DNA from: an uncultured Sphingopyxis sp.
GTDB taxonomy: Bacteria > Pseudomonadota > Alphaproteobacteria > Sphingomonadales > Sphingomonadaceae
Reading direction: 5' to 3'
Assembly (NCBI RefSeq): GCF_900078365.1
Contig: NZ_LT598653.1
Location: 434,001-498,000, forward strand
Length of the DNA stretch: 64,000 nucleotides
This document shows positions 35,212 through 44,137 of the stretch, piece by piece. The position numbers and the translations under genes are program-made. The notes beneath the pieces were generated by a model. The model did not search any database and was not told the DNA's origin. It saw only the letters and a program-made list of their open reading frames with translations. Position 1 is the stretch's first letter, and every line of letters starts with the position of its first letter.

Positions 35212-38016
35212 ATGCGTAAGACTTTGTTGGGCGCGGTGTCGGCGACGGCCGTGTTCGTTTCGATGCCGGCGGTTGCTCAGGATACGGCGGCGCAGGATCC
35301 GGCCCAGCAAGCGGAAAGCACCGATGGCGATATTGTCGTCACCGGCGTGCGCCAGTCGCTCGAACGCGCGGCCGAGGTGAAGCGCAACGCCACGCAGGTC
35401 GTCGATTCGATCGTCGCGACCGACATCGGCAAATTGCCCGATCCCACTGTCGCCGCCGCATTGCAGCGCGTCCCCGGTATCCAGGTACAGAATGACCGCA
35501 ACAACGAGCTGTCGACCGTCCGCATCCGCGGCCTCACCGACATTTTGACGACGGTGAACGGGCGCGAGGTCGTGACCACCACCGGGCGCGGTTTCGATTT
35601 GCAGGATGTGCCCGCCGAGGCGCTCGCCCGGATCGACGCATTCAAATCGCAGACGGCCGACCAGATCGAGGGCGGGGTAGCCGGCGCGCTCGATCTGCGG
35701 CTCAATCGCCCCTTCGACTTCCGCGACCCGACCTTCGTCCTGACCGCGCGCCAGAATTACGCGACGATCGCCGACGCGAGCAATCCGCAGCTCGGCGCGC
35801 TCGCGGCGGCCAAGACCGACACGTCGATCGGCGAGATCGGCGCGTTGGTCAATGTGACCTGGTCGCAGGCGGAGAATATCCGCAGCGTCACCAACCTCGG
35901 CGAACGCCGCTTCGTCTCGGGCACGCCGTTCGGCACCGCCGACATCATGATGCCGCAAGTGCTGCGCAACATGCCCGACGTCGGCGACATCAAGCGTTTC
36001 CAGGCCAATGCCGCGCTGCAATGGCAGGCGACTCCGTCGCTGCAATTCTATGCCGACGGCCTTTACACCTATTTCAACAGCACGACGGGCTTTGCCGGTT
36101 TCAACCCCCAGCCTTTCACCAACAATTCGCAGATCACCGAGGTCACTCTCAGCGATTACTGCATCGACGCGCGCGTCAATCCCGCAGGGACCAACCCGCA
36201 GATCGTGAACAACGTCGATCCGGATACGGGGGAAGTGACGCAAACACTGCAGCCCGCGACCGTCAAAACCATGTGCGAGCCCATAAGCGCGCGCTTCGAC
36301 AATGTCGTGGTCAACCAGAACAGCTCGTCCGAAGAGGTGACGCAGCGGAACAAGATGGTCGCCGGGGGCCTGATCTTCGAGCAGGATCGCGGTGTGCTCA
36401 AGGTCGACGTCGCTTACCAGACGTCGCGCTCGGTGACCGAAAATTTCAACGCGGAAGTCGGCCAGCGCGTGCCGACCGTGTTCGTCGAATTCGATGACAA
36501 CAACGGTCCCTCCTTCACGATCGACCCGTCGATCCCGCTCAGCTCGGAAAATGTGTCGCTGCGCAATTCGATCAACCAGAATTTCTCGGCCGGCAAGGGC
36601 AGCCTGTTCCAGGCGCGGCTCGACAGCGAATATGAATTCGACGGCATATTGACCAAACTTCGCGGCGGCCTGCGCTATGCCAAGCGCGAGGCGCTGTTCC
36701 AGCAAGTGCGGCAGACCAATACCGTGCAGTCGATCGGTTTCGGCAATATCGGCACGCCGTCGGAGGCGAACGCGCGTCTGATTTCCTCTTTGCCGCTATC
36801 ACCCGATTTCCTGGGCGTGATCGGCGTCGCGCCGCGGCTGAATGGCGGGCAGGCGTTCCTGGGCGTGAACCCCGCCTATCTGCGGTCCGAACGCGGGCGC
36901 AACGAGCTTCGCGACCTGTTCGGCCTGCCGCTCGCGGCGCCGGCTTATGATCCGACCAAGGAATTCAACGCCAGCGAGGCGACTTACGCTGCCTATATGG
37001 AAGGCAGCTATGAAATCCCGATCGGCGCGCTCACCCTCGACGGGGTGGTCGGCACCCGCGTCGTCAAGACCGACCGCACGATTTCCGGCTTCGAGCGCGT
37101 CGGGGACAGCGATGCCTTCAGCCCGATCGTCGCCAAGCGGTCGGATGTCGACATTCTGCCATCGGCGACCGCGCGGCTGAAATTCCCGGGATCATTCCAG
37201 ACGCGCCTGACCTATTCGCGGTCGATGCGGCGCCCCGATTTCGGTTCGCTCAATCCCGCGGAATCGCTCACCGTCGTGGGCAATGTGTTCCTGATCAACA
37301 ACGGCACGCGCGGCAACCCCGACCTGCGTCCGCAAAAATCGGACAGCATCGACCTGACCGCCGAATATTATTTCGACAGCGGCTATGTCGCGGTCACCGG
37401 CTATTATCGGTCGATCAAGGACCGCGTCGTCACGGCAAACCGGCAGGAGGAGATCGGGGGCGAAAATTACCTGATCTCCACCCCGCGCAACGTCGGGTCG
37501 GTCGACCTAAAGGGCATCGAGGTCAGCGCGCAATATTTCTTCGACTTCCTGCCGGGGGCGCTTTCGGGTTTCGGCGTGCAGGGCGCCTTCACGCTGGCCG
37601 ATTCCAAGGTCAAGGGCGACGATCCGCTTGCGGGCAATCCGCTGGTCGGCGTGTCCAAATATAATTACACCGCCGGTCTGCTCTATGACAAGAAGGGCCT
37701 GAGCGGCCGCCTGATCTGGACCTTCCGCTCCAAATATATCAACGGCGACAATACGGGCGGCATCGCGGTCCGGCCCTATGACGAGAGCCGGCCGATCGAC
37801 GATCCCTATATCCCGGTGTTCCTGTCCTATGTCCGTCCCGCCGGCCGTCTCGACTTCAGCATCGGCTATGACGTGACCGATGCGCTGCGGCTCGACATCG
37901 GCGGGACGAATATCCTGCGCAACAAGACCTCGACCTATTGGGGCGACGAGCGGGTGGTCTTTGCCCTGCAGGGCGACGAGACGGTCTATAGCATCGGCGC
38001 CCGGGTGAAGTTCTGA
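35212..38016 (+). CDS. TonB-dependent receptor 2 of the sulfatase locus
   Basis: 934 residues. It has a signal peptide (MRKTLLGAVSATAVFVSMPA, cleaved near AVAQD), a TonB-box region GDIVVTGVRQSLERA, a plug with IGKLPDPTVAAALQRVPGIQ and VAGALDLRLNRPFDF, and a barrel ending YSIGARVKF. It is of the Xanthomonas/Caulobacter receptor subtype and clearly related to the receptor at 51312, with shared ISTQYFFDFLPGALSGFGVQ-like segments near the C-terminus. ATG 35212 follows GGGAGAGGATT. A GH43 gene follows after 17 bases, so receptor and enzyme are probably co-transcribed. Confidence 0.9.
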   Translation: MRKTLLGAVSATAVFVSMPAVAQDTAAQDPAQQAESTDGDIVVTGVRQSLERAAEVKRNATQVVDSIVATDIGKLPDPTVAAALQRVPGIQVQNDRNNELSTVRIRGLTDILTTVNGREVVTTTGRGFDLQDVPAEALARIDAFKSQTADQIEGGVAGALDLRLNRPFDFRDPTFVLTARQNYATIADASNPQLGALAAAKTDTSIGEIGALVNVTWSQAENIRSVTNLGERRFVSGTPFGTADIMMPQVLRNMPDVGDIKRFQANAALQWQATPSLQFYADGLYTYFNSTTGFAGFNPQPFTNNSQITEVTLSDYCIDARVNPAGTNPQIVNNVDPDTGEVTQTLQPATVKTMCEPISARFDNVVVNQNSSSEEVTQRNKMVAGGLIFEQDRGVLKVDVAYQTSRSVTENFNAEVGQRVPTVFVEFDDNNGPSFTIDPSIPLSSENVSLRNSINQNFSAGKGSLFQARLDSEYEFDGILTKLRGGLRYAKREALFQQVRQTNTVQSIGFGNIGTPSEANARLISSLPLSPDFLGVIGVAPRLNGGQAFLGVNPAYLRSERGRNELRDLFGLPLAAPAYDPTKEFNASEATYAAYMEGSYEIPIGALTLDGVVGTRVVKTDRTISGFERVGDSDAFSPIVAKRSDVDILPSATARLKFPGSFQTRLTYSRSMRRPDFGSLNPAESLTVVGNVFLINNGTRGNPDLRPQKSDSIDLTAEYYFDSGYVAVTGYYRSIKDRVVTANRQEEIGGENYLISTPRNVGSVDLKGIEVSAQYFFDFLPGALSGFGVQGAFTLADSKVKGDDPLAGNPLVGVSKYNYTAGLLYDKKGLSGRLIWTFRSKYINGDNTGGIAVRPYDESRPIDDPYIPVFLSYVRPAGRLDFSIGYDVTDALRLDIGGTNILRNKTSTYWGDERVVFALQGDETVYSIGARVKF

Positions 38017-38033
38017 ACGGACAGGGGAATCGC

Positions 38034-39122
38034 ATGAAGGTCGCGTATAAGAAGGCGGCGGCGGATTCGGCCCGTCGCCTCGACAAGCTATATGACGGAC
38101 GCATCGGGCAATCGGCGGCGCTGCTGGCGGCGGCGCTGCTGGCCGGCCTGGCCGTCCCGGCTGGCGGGGCCGAAGCGCCATCGGCGACCTTCACCAATCC
38201 CTTGCTCACCTCGGGTCCCGATCCGTGGATCACGCAGGTCGACGGCGTCTATTATTACACCCACACGCTGGGCAACCGCCTCATGCTGTGGCGGACCGAT
38301 AATATCGCCGACCTTGCGAAAGCGGAGAAACGCGTCGTGTGGACGCCGCCCGCCAAGGGGCCGAACGCGCACAGCATCTGGGCGCCCGAACTGCACCGCC
38401 TCGACGGGAAATGGTATCTCTATTATTCGGCAACCGCGAGCGGCTTCAAGGACGACAAGCATCGCGCGGTCTTCGTGCTCGAAAATGCGGGTGCCGATCC
38501 GATGCAGGGCGAGTGGGTGGACAAGGGGCGCGTGAACACCGCGCGCGCCGGGATCGACGGAACCGTCTTCGAGCATGGCGGCAAACGCTATTTCGCTTAT
38601 TCGCCCTATATCGGTCCCGACAGCGGGCTGGCGATCGCGGAAATGCGCAATCCCTGGACGCTCGGCGGGCCCGAAAGCGTGATCGCGATGCCCGACAGGC
38701 CATGGGAAAAACAGGGCGGGCGCCAGATCCTCGAAGGTCCGGAGTTTTTGCGGGGGCCGAAGGGCGATCTATTCCTGACCTATTCGGCGAGCGCCTGCTG
38801 GTCCGACGATTATGCGCTCGGTCTGCTGCACGCGCCCGCGGGATCGGATGTGCTCGATCCCAAGGTCTGGACGAAGACCGCGCAGCCCGCCTTCAAGAGC
38901 GCGAACGGCGTCTATGCGACGGGGCACAACGGGTTTTTCACCTCGCCCGACGGCAAGGAGAACTGGATCATCTATCACGCCAATCCCGGGCCGGGGATGA
39001 AATGCACGCCCGCGCGGGCGCCGCATATCCAGCGTTTCGGATGGAGCGCGGCGGGATGGCCGCAATTCGGCGAGCCGGTCGCCAGCGACACCCCGCTTCC
39101 GGTGCCGTCGCGCGGACGCTGA
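38034..39122 (+). CDS. GH43 family glycosidase 1
   Basis: 362-residue single five-bladed propeller. A hydrophobic stretch at residues 27-46 after a long basic N-terminus could be a signal or membrane anchor. The GH43 triad is visible: base Asp63 (SGPDPWI), Asp174 (GIDGTVF) and acid Glu233 (ILEGPEF). IWAPELHRLDGKWYLYYSA is a typical second blade. GH43 enzymes remove arabinofuranosyl, xylosyl or galactofuranosyl residues with inversion; the specificity is not readable. The start follows AGGGGAATCGC. It is co-directional with TonB receptor 2. Confidence 0.87.
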   Translation: MKVAYKKAAADSARRLDKLYDGRIGQSAALLAAALLAGLAVPAGGAEAPSATFTNPLLTSGPDPWITQVDGVYYYTHTLGNRLMLWRTDNIADLAKAEKRVVWTPPAKGPNAHSIWAPELHRLDGKWYLYYSATASGFKDDKHRAVFVLENAGADPMQGEWVDKGRVNTARAGIDGTVFEHGGKRYFAYSPYIGPDSGLAIAEMRNPWTLGGPESVIAMPDRPWEKQGGRQILEGPEFLRGPKGDLFLTYSASACWSDDYALGLLHAPAGSDVLDPKVWTKTAQPAFKSANGVYATGHNGFFTSPDGKENWIIYHANPGPGMKCTPARAPHIQRFGWSAAGWPQFGEPVASDTPLPVPSRGR

Positions 39123-39145
39123 GCATTCAGCCATCGTGACAAACA

Positions 39146-39176
39146 AAAAGGCCGCGGGGTTGCCGCGGCCTTTTCT
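39146..39176. terminator. Bidirectional Rho-independent terminator
   Basis: A perfect 12-bp stem (AAAAGGCCGCGG with its complement at 39163-39174) and a 5-base loop. The T/A tracts on both sides suit both converging genes, 38034 (plus) and 39194 (minus). Confidence 0.9.
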
Positions 39177-39193
39177 TTACCCCCGGGCCAGCC

Positions 39194-40759
39194 TCAGTTT
39201 TTGCGAGGCTTGCCGTTGATGGGCTGTGCCGCAGGCTGGCTGTCGAGGATCGCGTCGAGTTCGGCGCGCACCCTGGGCAGCGCGTTCGCCTGGTTGCGCG
39301 TCTCCTGGGGGTCGGCGACCAGATCGTAGAGTTCATAGTCGCGCGCGCCGGTCTTTTCCTGCGTCCAGCGGACGAGGCGATAGCGGTCGGTGCGGATCGC
39401 CTGGCCGAGCCGTCCGGGACGCGGATAGGCGTGATAGGCATAATCGCGCACGCGCGCCGCCGGGTCGTGCAGCACCGGCGCGAGCGAGGTGCCGTCGATC
39501 GGCTGCGGCCCGGTGGGGGCGGGCAGGGCCGCGAGCGCCGCGAGCGTCGGATAGATGTCGACCGTCTCGGCGAGTTGATCGGTCGAACGTCCCTTGACGA
39601 TGCCGGGGCCAGCGAAGATCAGCGGGATGTGCGTCGCCTGCTCCATATTGGTGTGCTTGGTCCAGATGCCATGATCGCCGAGATGATAGCCATGATCGCC
39701 CCACAGGACGACGACGGTGTTATCGGCAAGCCCTTCGCGTTCGAGCGCATCGAGCACCTTGCCGATCTGGGCATCGACATAGGAAACGCCGGCATAATAG
39801 CCGTGCAGCAGCCGGCGCTTGAGTTCAGGCGGAAACTGATCGCCGCGGACATTCCGCGGCGGCTCGCGATAGGCGTTGATCTCGCCGCCCTGCTTGTCGG
39901 TATAGGCGGGCGCGCCTGCGGGCAGCTGTTCGAATTCGGGCATCGGCAGCTTCGCGGGATCATACATGTCCCAATAGCGTTTCGGCACCGAGAAGGGCAG
40001 GTGCGGGCGCGCGAAACCGACAGCGAGGAAGAAAGGCTGCTTGCTGTTTTTCAGCGCCTTCAGCCGCTCTTCGGCACGCTTGGCGGTGCGGCCGTCGGCA
40101 TAGGCGTCGTCGGCGACATCGGGCATTTCCCACGCCGCGCCGCGCGCGAGCGTGCGGGCATAGGCGAAGGGATTGCCCTCCGGCACCGGAATTTCCTCGA
40201 ACAAGGCCTCTTCCTGCGTCGGCTTGCCGCCGGTGCTGGCGGGGTCGACATATTCGATCACCTTTTCCTTGTGGTGCGGGACCGACCAGCCGGCGGTGTC
40301 GCCGACGGTGCCGTGGCCGATGTGATAGACCTTGCCCATGCTTTCGGTATGATAGCCCGCGCGCATGAAATATTGCGGCAGTGTCACCGCATCGGGCATA
40401 TAGTCGCGCAGGTTCATTCCGAAATTATAGATGCCGCTGCTCGTCGAGCGCGCGCCGCTCATCAGGTTGATGCGGCTCGGTGCGCACACGGCCTGGTTGG
40501 CATAGGCGAGGTCGAAACGCACGCCGCGCGCCGCGAGGCGGTCCATGTTCGGGGTGATCGCGGTGCGGTCGCCATAGGTGCCGAGCGCGGGCTTGAGGTC
40601 GTCGATAAGGATTAGCAGGACATTGGGACGCTGCGCCGTGACGGGGGCCGGTGCGGGCGCCGCAGCGGCGCGAGGGGCCGGTGTCTGCGAGCATGCCGAC
40701 GTCGCGGTGATCAGCAGGGCGAGCAGGGCCCTGCGGGTCCAGTGCGCGGTACGTGGCAT
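39194..40759 (-). CDS. Type I sulfatase 5 (iduronate-2-sulfatase-like group), possible lipoprotein
   Basis: 521 residues. A short hydrophobic N-terminus ends in a lipobox-like TSAC (Cys23), so outer-membrane or periplasmic lipid anchoring is possible. The core has RPNVLLILIDDLKPALGTYG, Cys92 in C-A-P-S-R, SMGKVYHIGHG, FARPHLPFSVPKRYWDMYD and WGDHGYHLGDHGIWTKHTN. These are hallmarks of the iduronate-2-sulfatase-like sulfatases. ATG 40759 has 6-base spacing from GGGAGA; ATG 40765 would overlap the FGE stop by ATGA but touches the ribosome site. It is the last gene of the operon sulfatase 6 - FGE - sulfatase 5. Confidence 0.9.
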   Translation of the reverse strand: MPRTAHWTRRALLALLITATSACSQTPAPRAAAAPAPAPVTAQRPNVLLILIDDLKPALGTYGDRTAITPNMDRLAARGVRFDLAYANQAVCAPSRINLMSGARSTSSGIYNFGMNLRDYMPDAVTLPQYFMRAGYHTESMGKVYHIGHGTVGDTAGWSVPHHKEKVIEYVDPASTGGKPTQEEALFEEIPVPEGNPFAYARTLARGAAWEMPDVADDAYADGRTAKRAEERLKALKNSKQPFFLAVGFARPHLPFSVPKRYWDMYDPAKLPMPEFEQLPAGAPAYTDKQGGEINAYREPPRNVRGDQFPPELKRRLLHGYYAGVSYVDAQIGKVLDALEREGLADNTVVVLWGDHGYHLGDHGIWTKHTNMEQATHIPLIFAGPGIVKGRSTDQLAETVDIYPTLAALAALPAPTGPQPIDGTSLAPVLHDPAARVRDYAYHAYPRPGRLGQAIRTDRYRLVRWTQEKTGARDYELYDLVADPQETRNQANALPRVRAELDAILDSQPAAQPINGKPRKN

Positions 40760-40761
40760 GT

Positions 40762-41736
40762 TCATTCTCCCTTTCGTCGCGACACGCAGCGAAAGCCGAT
40801 GTGGCTCGTCGCGCTGTCGACATGTTGCGGATGCCGCGCCGCCGGGCGGTAGCGCTGGCAATAGTTGACGGCGCAGAGGTGCGAGCCGCCCTTCAGCACC
40901 TTGCGGCCGATGCGTGTGCCGGGGGCGCCGCCGTTATAGCTTTGCGCGAGCGTCGCGCCGCGCGGATTGGCGATCGCACAGCAAGGCGATTTGCTCTTTG
41001 CGCCCTGCGGCGCGGCATACCAGTCGCGCGTCCATTCCCAGACGTTGCCGATCATGTCGAAAAGGCCGTAGCCGTTGGCCGGAAAGCTGCCGACCGGCGT
41101 CGTGCGGTAATTTCCATCGGCCTTGGTCGTCGAAACGGGGAAGAGGCCGAGCCAGTAATTGGCGAGGATCGCGCCCTCCGGCGCCAGTTCGTCGCCCCAG
41201 GCATAATCCTGTCCGTCGATGCCGCCGCGCGCGGCATATTCCCATTCGGCTTCGGTGGGGAGCGATTTGCCCGCCCATTTGGCATAGGCCTCGGCATCGC
41301 AGTGCGCGACATGGACGACGGGATGGTTCTCCATGCCTTCGATGGAGCTCTCGGGGCCGGTCGGGTGACGCCAGTCGACGCCGGGGACAAAGGCCCACCA
41401 TCCCGACGGATCGTCGAGCGGGATCAGAGCCTCGGCTTTCCGGAACAGCAGCGATCCGGGTTCGACGCCGTCCAGATCGGCGCCCGGATACAGCTTGGGA
41501 TCGGGCGGCAGTTCGGCGAGCGTGCGATAGCCCGTCGCGGCGACGAATGCGGCGAAGGCGGCGTTGGTGACCGGTGTTTCGTCGATCCAGAAGCCGTCGA
41601 CCTTGACGCGGCGCAGCGGCTGTTCTTCGGGATAAAAACGATCCGACCCCATGATGAAGGCGCCGCCCTCGACGAAGCGCATGCCGCCGAGTGACGGGGC
41701 GGAGGCAGGGGCAGCGCGATGCGATGCGGCTTTCAT
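40762..41736 (-). CDS. Formylglycine-generating enzyme (sulfatase-activating, SUMF1 family)
   Basis: 324 residues with no signal peptide, therefore cytoplasmic. FGE oxidises the Cys of the C-x-P-x-R sulfatase motif to formylglycine using O2 and copper. It is a true FGE and not a generic FGE-sulfatase-domain protein, because the C-terminal active-site pair is intact: Cys288 and Cys293 in KGGSHLCAVNYCQRYR, followed by the HIGFRC end. The start of the fold, MRFVEGGAFIMGSDRFYPEE, and PTEAEWEYAARGG, GNVWEWTRDWY also fit. Its position between two sulfatase genes suggests it activates the locus sulfatases before export. The ribosome site is weak. Confidence 0.92.
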   Translation of the reverse strand: MKAASHRAAPASAPSLGGMRFVEGGAFIMGSDRFYPEEQPLRRVKVDGFWIDETPVTNAAFAAFVAATGYRTLAELPPDPKLYPGADLDGVEPGSLLFRKAEALIPLDDPSGWWAFVPGVDWRHPTGPESSIEGMENHPVVHVAHCDAEAYAKWAGKSLPTEAEWEYAARGGIDGQDYAWGDELAPEGAILANYWLGLFPVSTTKADGNYRTTPVGSFPANGYGLFDMIGNVWEWTRDWYAAPQGAKSKSPCCAIANPRGATLAQSYNGGAPGTRIGRKVLKGGSHLCAVNYCQRYRPAARHPQHVDSATSHIGFRCVSRRKGE

Positions 41737-41776
41737 GGTCGGGGGATCATTTCGATTCTCGGGGCTGGCTGCACGA

Positions 41777-43270
41777 TCATTCAGGCAGCCGGGCCAGCCA
41801 TTTCTTCAGCTTTGCCAGCAGGCGCCCGCGCACTTCGGGCTTGCTCGCCGCCAGATCCTGCTTTTCCATCGGATCGTGCGCAAGGTCATAGAGTTCGACG
41901 TCGGCGCCGCCATCGTTCGCAAGCAGCTTCCAGTCGCCCTCGCGCACCGCGAAGCGCGGCGATACGTCGATCGGCTGGCTGGGCTTGCCCAGCATCGGCC
42001 TGCCTTCCTTGCCATAGGCCCAGAAGAGGTGGGGCCGCTCGGTGACCGGCTGGCCGCGCAGCGCCGGCGACAGATCGATGCCGACGCTGCCCGCGGGTGC
42101 CTTGACGCCGAGGATGCTCGCGAAGGTCGGCAGCAGGTCGACACCCTGCGCCACCGTCCGCTCGTCGCGCGTGCCGGCTTTCATATGGCCGCGCCAATAG
42201 AGGATCAGCGGTTGGCGGATGCCGCCTTCGTAAAGGCTGAACTTGCGGCCGCGCAGCCCCTCGGTGCTTCCCGGCGCGGTTTCGCCGCGCTCGTGGTAAC
42301 GTGCGAGCGAGGACGGGCCGTTGTCCGATGTGAAGAGGACCAGCGTATTGTCCATTTCGCCCATCTGGTCGAGCCGCTCGAAGAGGCGACCGAGCGTCTT
42401 GTCCATCTTGACCAGCGAGGCAAGCATCCGGTCGTCGTCGGACGATGTGCCCTTGCCCATGACGGCGGACAGGCTTTCGTCGTCGGGCGCCCAAGGATCG
42501 TGGATGTCATTGAGCCACAGGTTCACGAACCAGGGTTTCTGCGAATTCTGCGCGACAAAATCGACCGTCATGTCGGCGTATAGCCCGGTGAGATTGGTCT
42601 TGATTTCCCAGAAGCGCGGCCCTTCGCCGAGCTTGTCCGACTGCTGGGCAAGAAAACGCTCTTCGTCCGACACGAGCACGCGCGGCCCGAGCCCTTCGAA
42701 GGTCGTGAAACTCTTGTCGAAACCATAGGCGGTCGGCCAGGGCGCATCGCCGATGTCGCGCCCGCCGCCGAGATGCCATTTGCCGATATGCGCGGTCTTG
42801 TAGCCGTTCTGCTGGAGCAGCCGTGCGATCGTCGGCAGTTTCGGATCGAGCCAGTCGACCTGCCCGATTTCGGCATTGCGCGCGCGGCTGGCGGTGATGC
42901 CGACGAAGCCGACGTCGGCCGGAAACCGTCCGGTCAGAAAGCCCGCGCGCGACGAGGAGCAGATCGGCGCGGCGTCGTAGAATTTGGTGAGCAGCACGCC
43001 GTCGCGTGCGAGACGGTCGAGGTTCGGGGTCTGGACCTTTTTGTTCCCCATCACCGACAGGTCGCCAAAGCCCATGTCGTCGACGAGAATGAACAGGATA
43101 TTGGGCCGGCGTTCGGCTTGCCGACCGGTTTCGGCCGGGGGAGCCTGCGGCGCACCCTGCGCCAAGGCTGCCGCGGTGGGCACGGTCGCGATCGCCGCCA
43201 AACTCATTGCCGCCGTCGCGAATAATCTTTTGGCGGCCGGGAGCGGAGTGGTGGACGACCGATTGAACAT
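41777..43270 (-). CDS. Type I sulfatase 6 with non-canonical CSSSR active-site motif
   Basis: 497 residues with a signal peptide (about 1-38, ALAQG). The core matches sulfatases 2 and 7 (RPNILFILVDDMGFGDLSV; GKWHLGGGRDIGD; FTSDNGPSS; YEGGIRQPLILYWRG) and is about 75% like the one at 49768. The modification site reads Cys104-Ser-Ser-Ser-Arg108: the conserved proline is Ser (TCG, one base from CCG). Pro is nearly invariant and Ala is the usual tolerated replacement, so activation by FGE may be reduced. The rest of the active site is intact, so it does not look like a pseudogene. ATG 43270 follows GGAGAGAAT. It is the first gene of the operon with FGE and sulfatase 5, behind motif H. Confidence 0.88.
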   Translation of the reverse strand: MFNRSSTTPLPAAKRLFATAAMSLAAIATVPTAAALAQGAPQAPPAETGRQAERRPNILFILVDDMGFGDLSVMGNKKVQTPNLDRLARDGVLLTKFYDAAPICSSSRAGFLTGRFPADVGFVGITASRARNAEIGQVDWLDPKLPTIARLLQQNGYKTAHIGKWHLGGGRDIGDAPWPTAYGFDKSFTTFEGLGPRVLVSDEERFLAQQSDKLGEGPRFWEIKTNLTGLYADMTVDFVAQNSQKPWFVNLWLNDIHDPWAPDDESLSAVMGKGTSSDDDRMLASLVKMDKTLGRLFERLDQMGEMDNTLVLFTSDNGPSSLARYHERGETAPGSTEGLRGRKFSLYEGGIRQPLILYWRGHMKAGTRDERTVAQGVDLLPTFASILGVKAPAGSVGIDLSPALRGQPVTERPHLFWAYGKEGRPMLGKPSQPIDVSPRFAVREGDWKLLANDGGADVELYDLAHDPMEKQDLAASKPEVRGRLLAKLKKWLARLPE

Positions 43271-43309
43271 ATTCTCTCCGAACCTCCCGATTCCCGTCGG
43301 CATGAATAC

Positions 43310-43326
43310 ATATTTATCGTATTAAT
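43310..43326. promoter_or_regulatory. Locus motif site H in the divergent sulfatase 6/GntR promoter
   Basis: Contains TTATCGTATTAAT (43314-43326). The reverse complement carries ACGATAAATATG. It lies 44 bases from the sulfatase start and 80 from the GntR start. Confidence 0.55.
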
Positions 43327-43404
43327 TAAGCTTGTCTACTTTTCTGTTCGGCCTAACATTGGCGCAAGGCCGCTTCGCGGCTTCTCGAAAAGGAGGCGAA
43401 CGCC

Positions 43405-44136
43405 GTGTCGTGGGAACAATCGGGATTGGGACAGGATGACGTCCCCGCTTCGCTCGGGCGTAATCTGACCTATGGCCTGCTCGACAATCTGGGGCGCGCG
43501 ATCGTTACCGGTCAGTTCGACGATGAAGCCTTTCCGACCGAGGCCGAATTGACCAAGCGCCACGGCGTCAGCCGGTCGGTGACGCGCGAAGCGGTGAAGA
43601 TGCTGACCGCCAAGGGGCTGCTCAGTGCGCGGCCGCGACAAGGGACGGTGGTGCAGCCGACCTCGTCGTGGAACCTGTTCGACACCGATGTGCTGCGCTG
43701 GCTGCTCGAGCGACAATTTTCGATCGAGCTGCTCAAGCAGTTCAACCAGCTGCGTGTCGCGATTGAGCCCGAGGCGGCGGCGCTCGCGGCGCAGTTCGGA
43801 CGCGACGAAGAACTCAAGCGGATCGGCGACGGTCTCGATCGCATGGCAGCGGCCGAACGCGGCGAGGACGATACGCTCGAGGCCGACATCGCCTTTCACG
43901 TTGCCGTCCTGCGCGCGTCGAACAATCCCTTCTACGCCCAGTTTCGCGACGTGGTGAGCACCGCGCTGCGCACCTCGATCCGCTTCACCAACCGGATCAA
44001 GGGCCGCACCGCCAGCGTCGCCGACCATGCCGCGGTCCGCGACGCGATCGCGGCGCACGATCCCGACGCGGCGCGCAGCGCGATGCGCCACCTGATCGGT
44101 GACGTGCTGACATTGATCGACGACGCGGAAAAATAG
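43405..44136 (+). CDS. GntR-family regulator, FadR subgroup, paralogue 2
   Basis: 243 residues, about 75% like the regulator at 29617. The DNA-binding segment (FPTEAELTKRHGVSRSVTRE, then TAKGLLSARPRQGTVV) is almost unchanged; the FCD effector domain differs more, mainly near residues 125-145. GTG 43405 follows a strong AAAAGGAGG site. It is divergent from the sulfatase 6-FGE-sulfatase 5 operon and ends 1 base before the convergent GH43 gene. Two regulators with the same reading head but different effector domains suggest response to two different intermediates. Confidence 0.88.
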   Translation: MSWEQSGLGQDDVPASLGRNLTYGLLDNLGRAIVTGQFDDEAFPTEAELTKRHGVSRSVTREAVKMLTAKGLLSARPRQGTVVQPTSSWNLFDTDVLRWLLERQFSIELLKQFNQLRVAIEPEAAALAAQFGRDEELKRIGDGLDRMAAAERGEDDTLEADIAFHVAVLRASNNPFYAQFRDVVSTALRTSIRFTNRIKGRTASVADHAAVRDAIAAHDPDAARSAMRHLIGDVLTLIDDAEK

Positions 44137-44137
44137 C

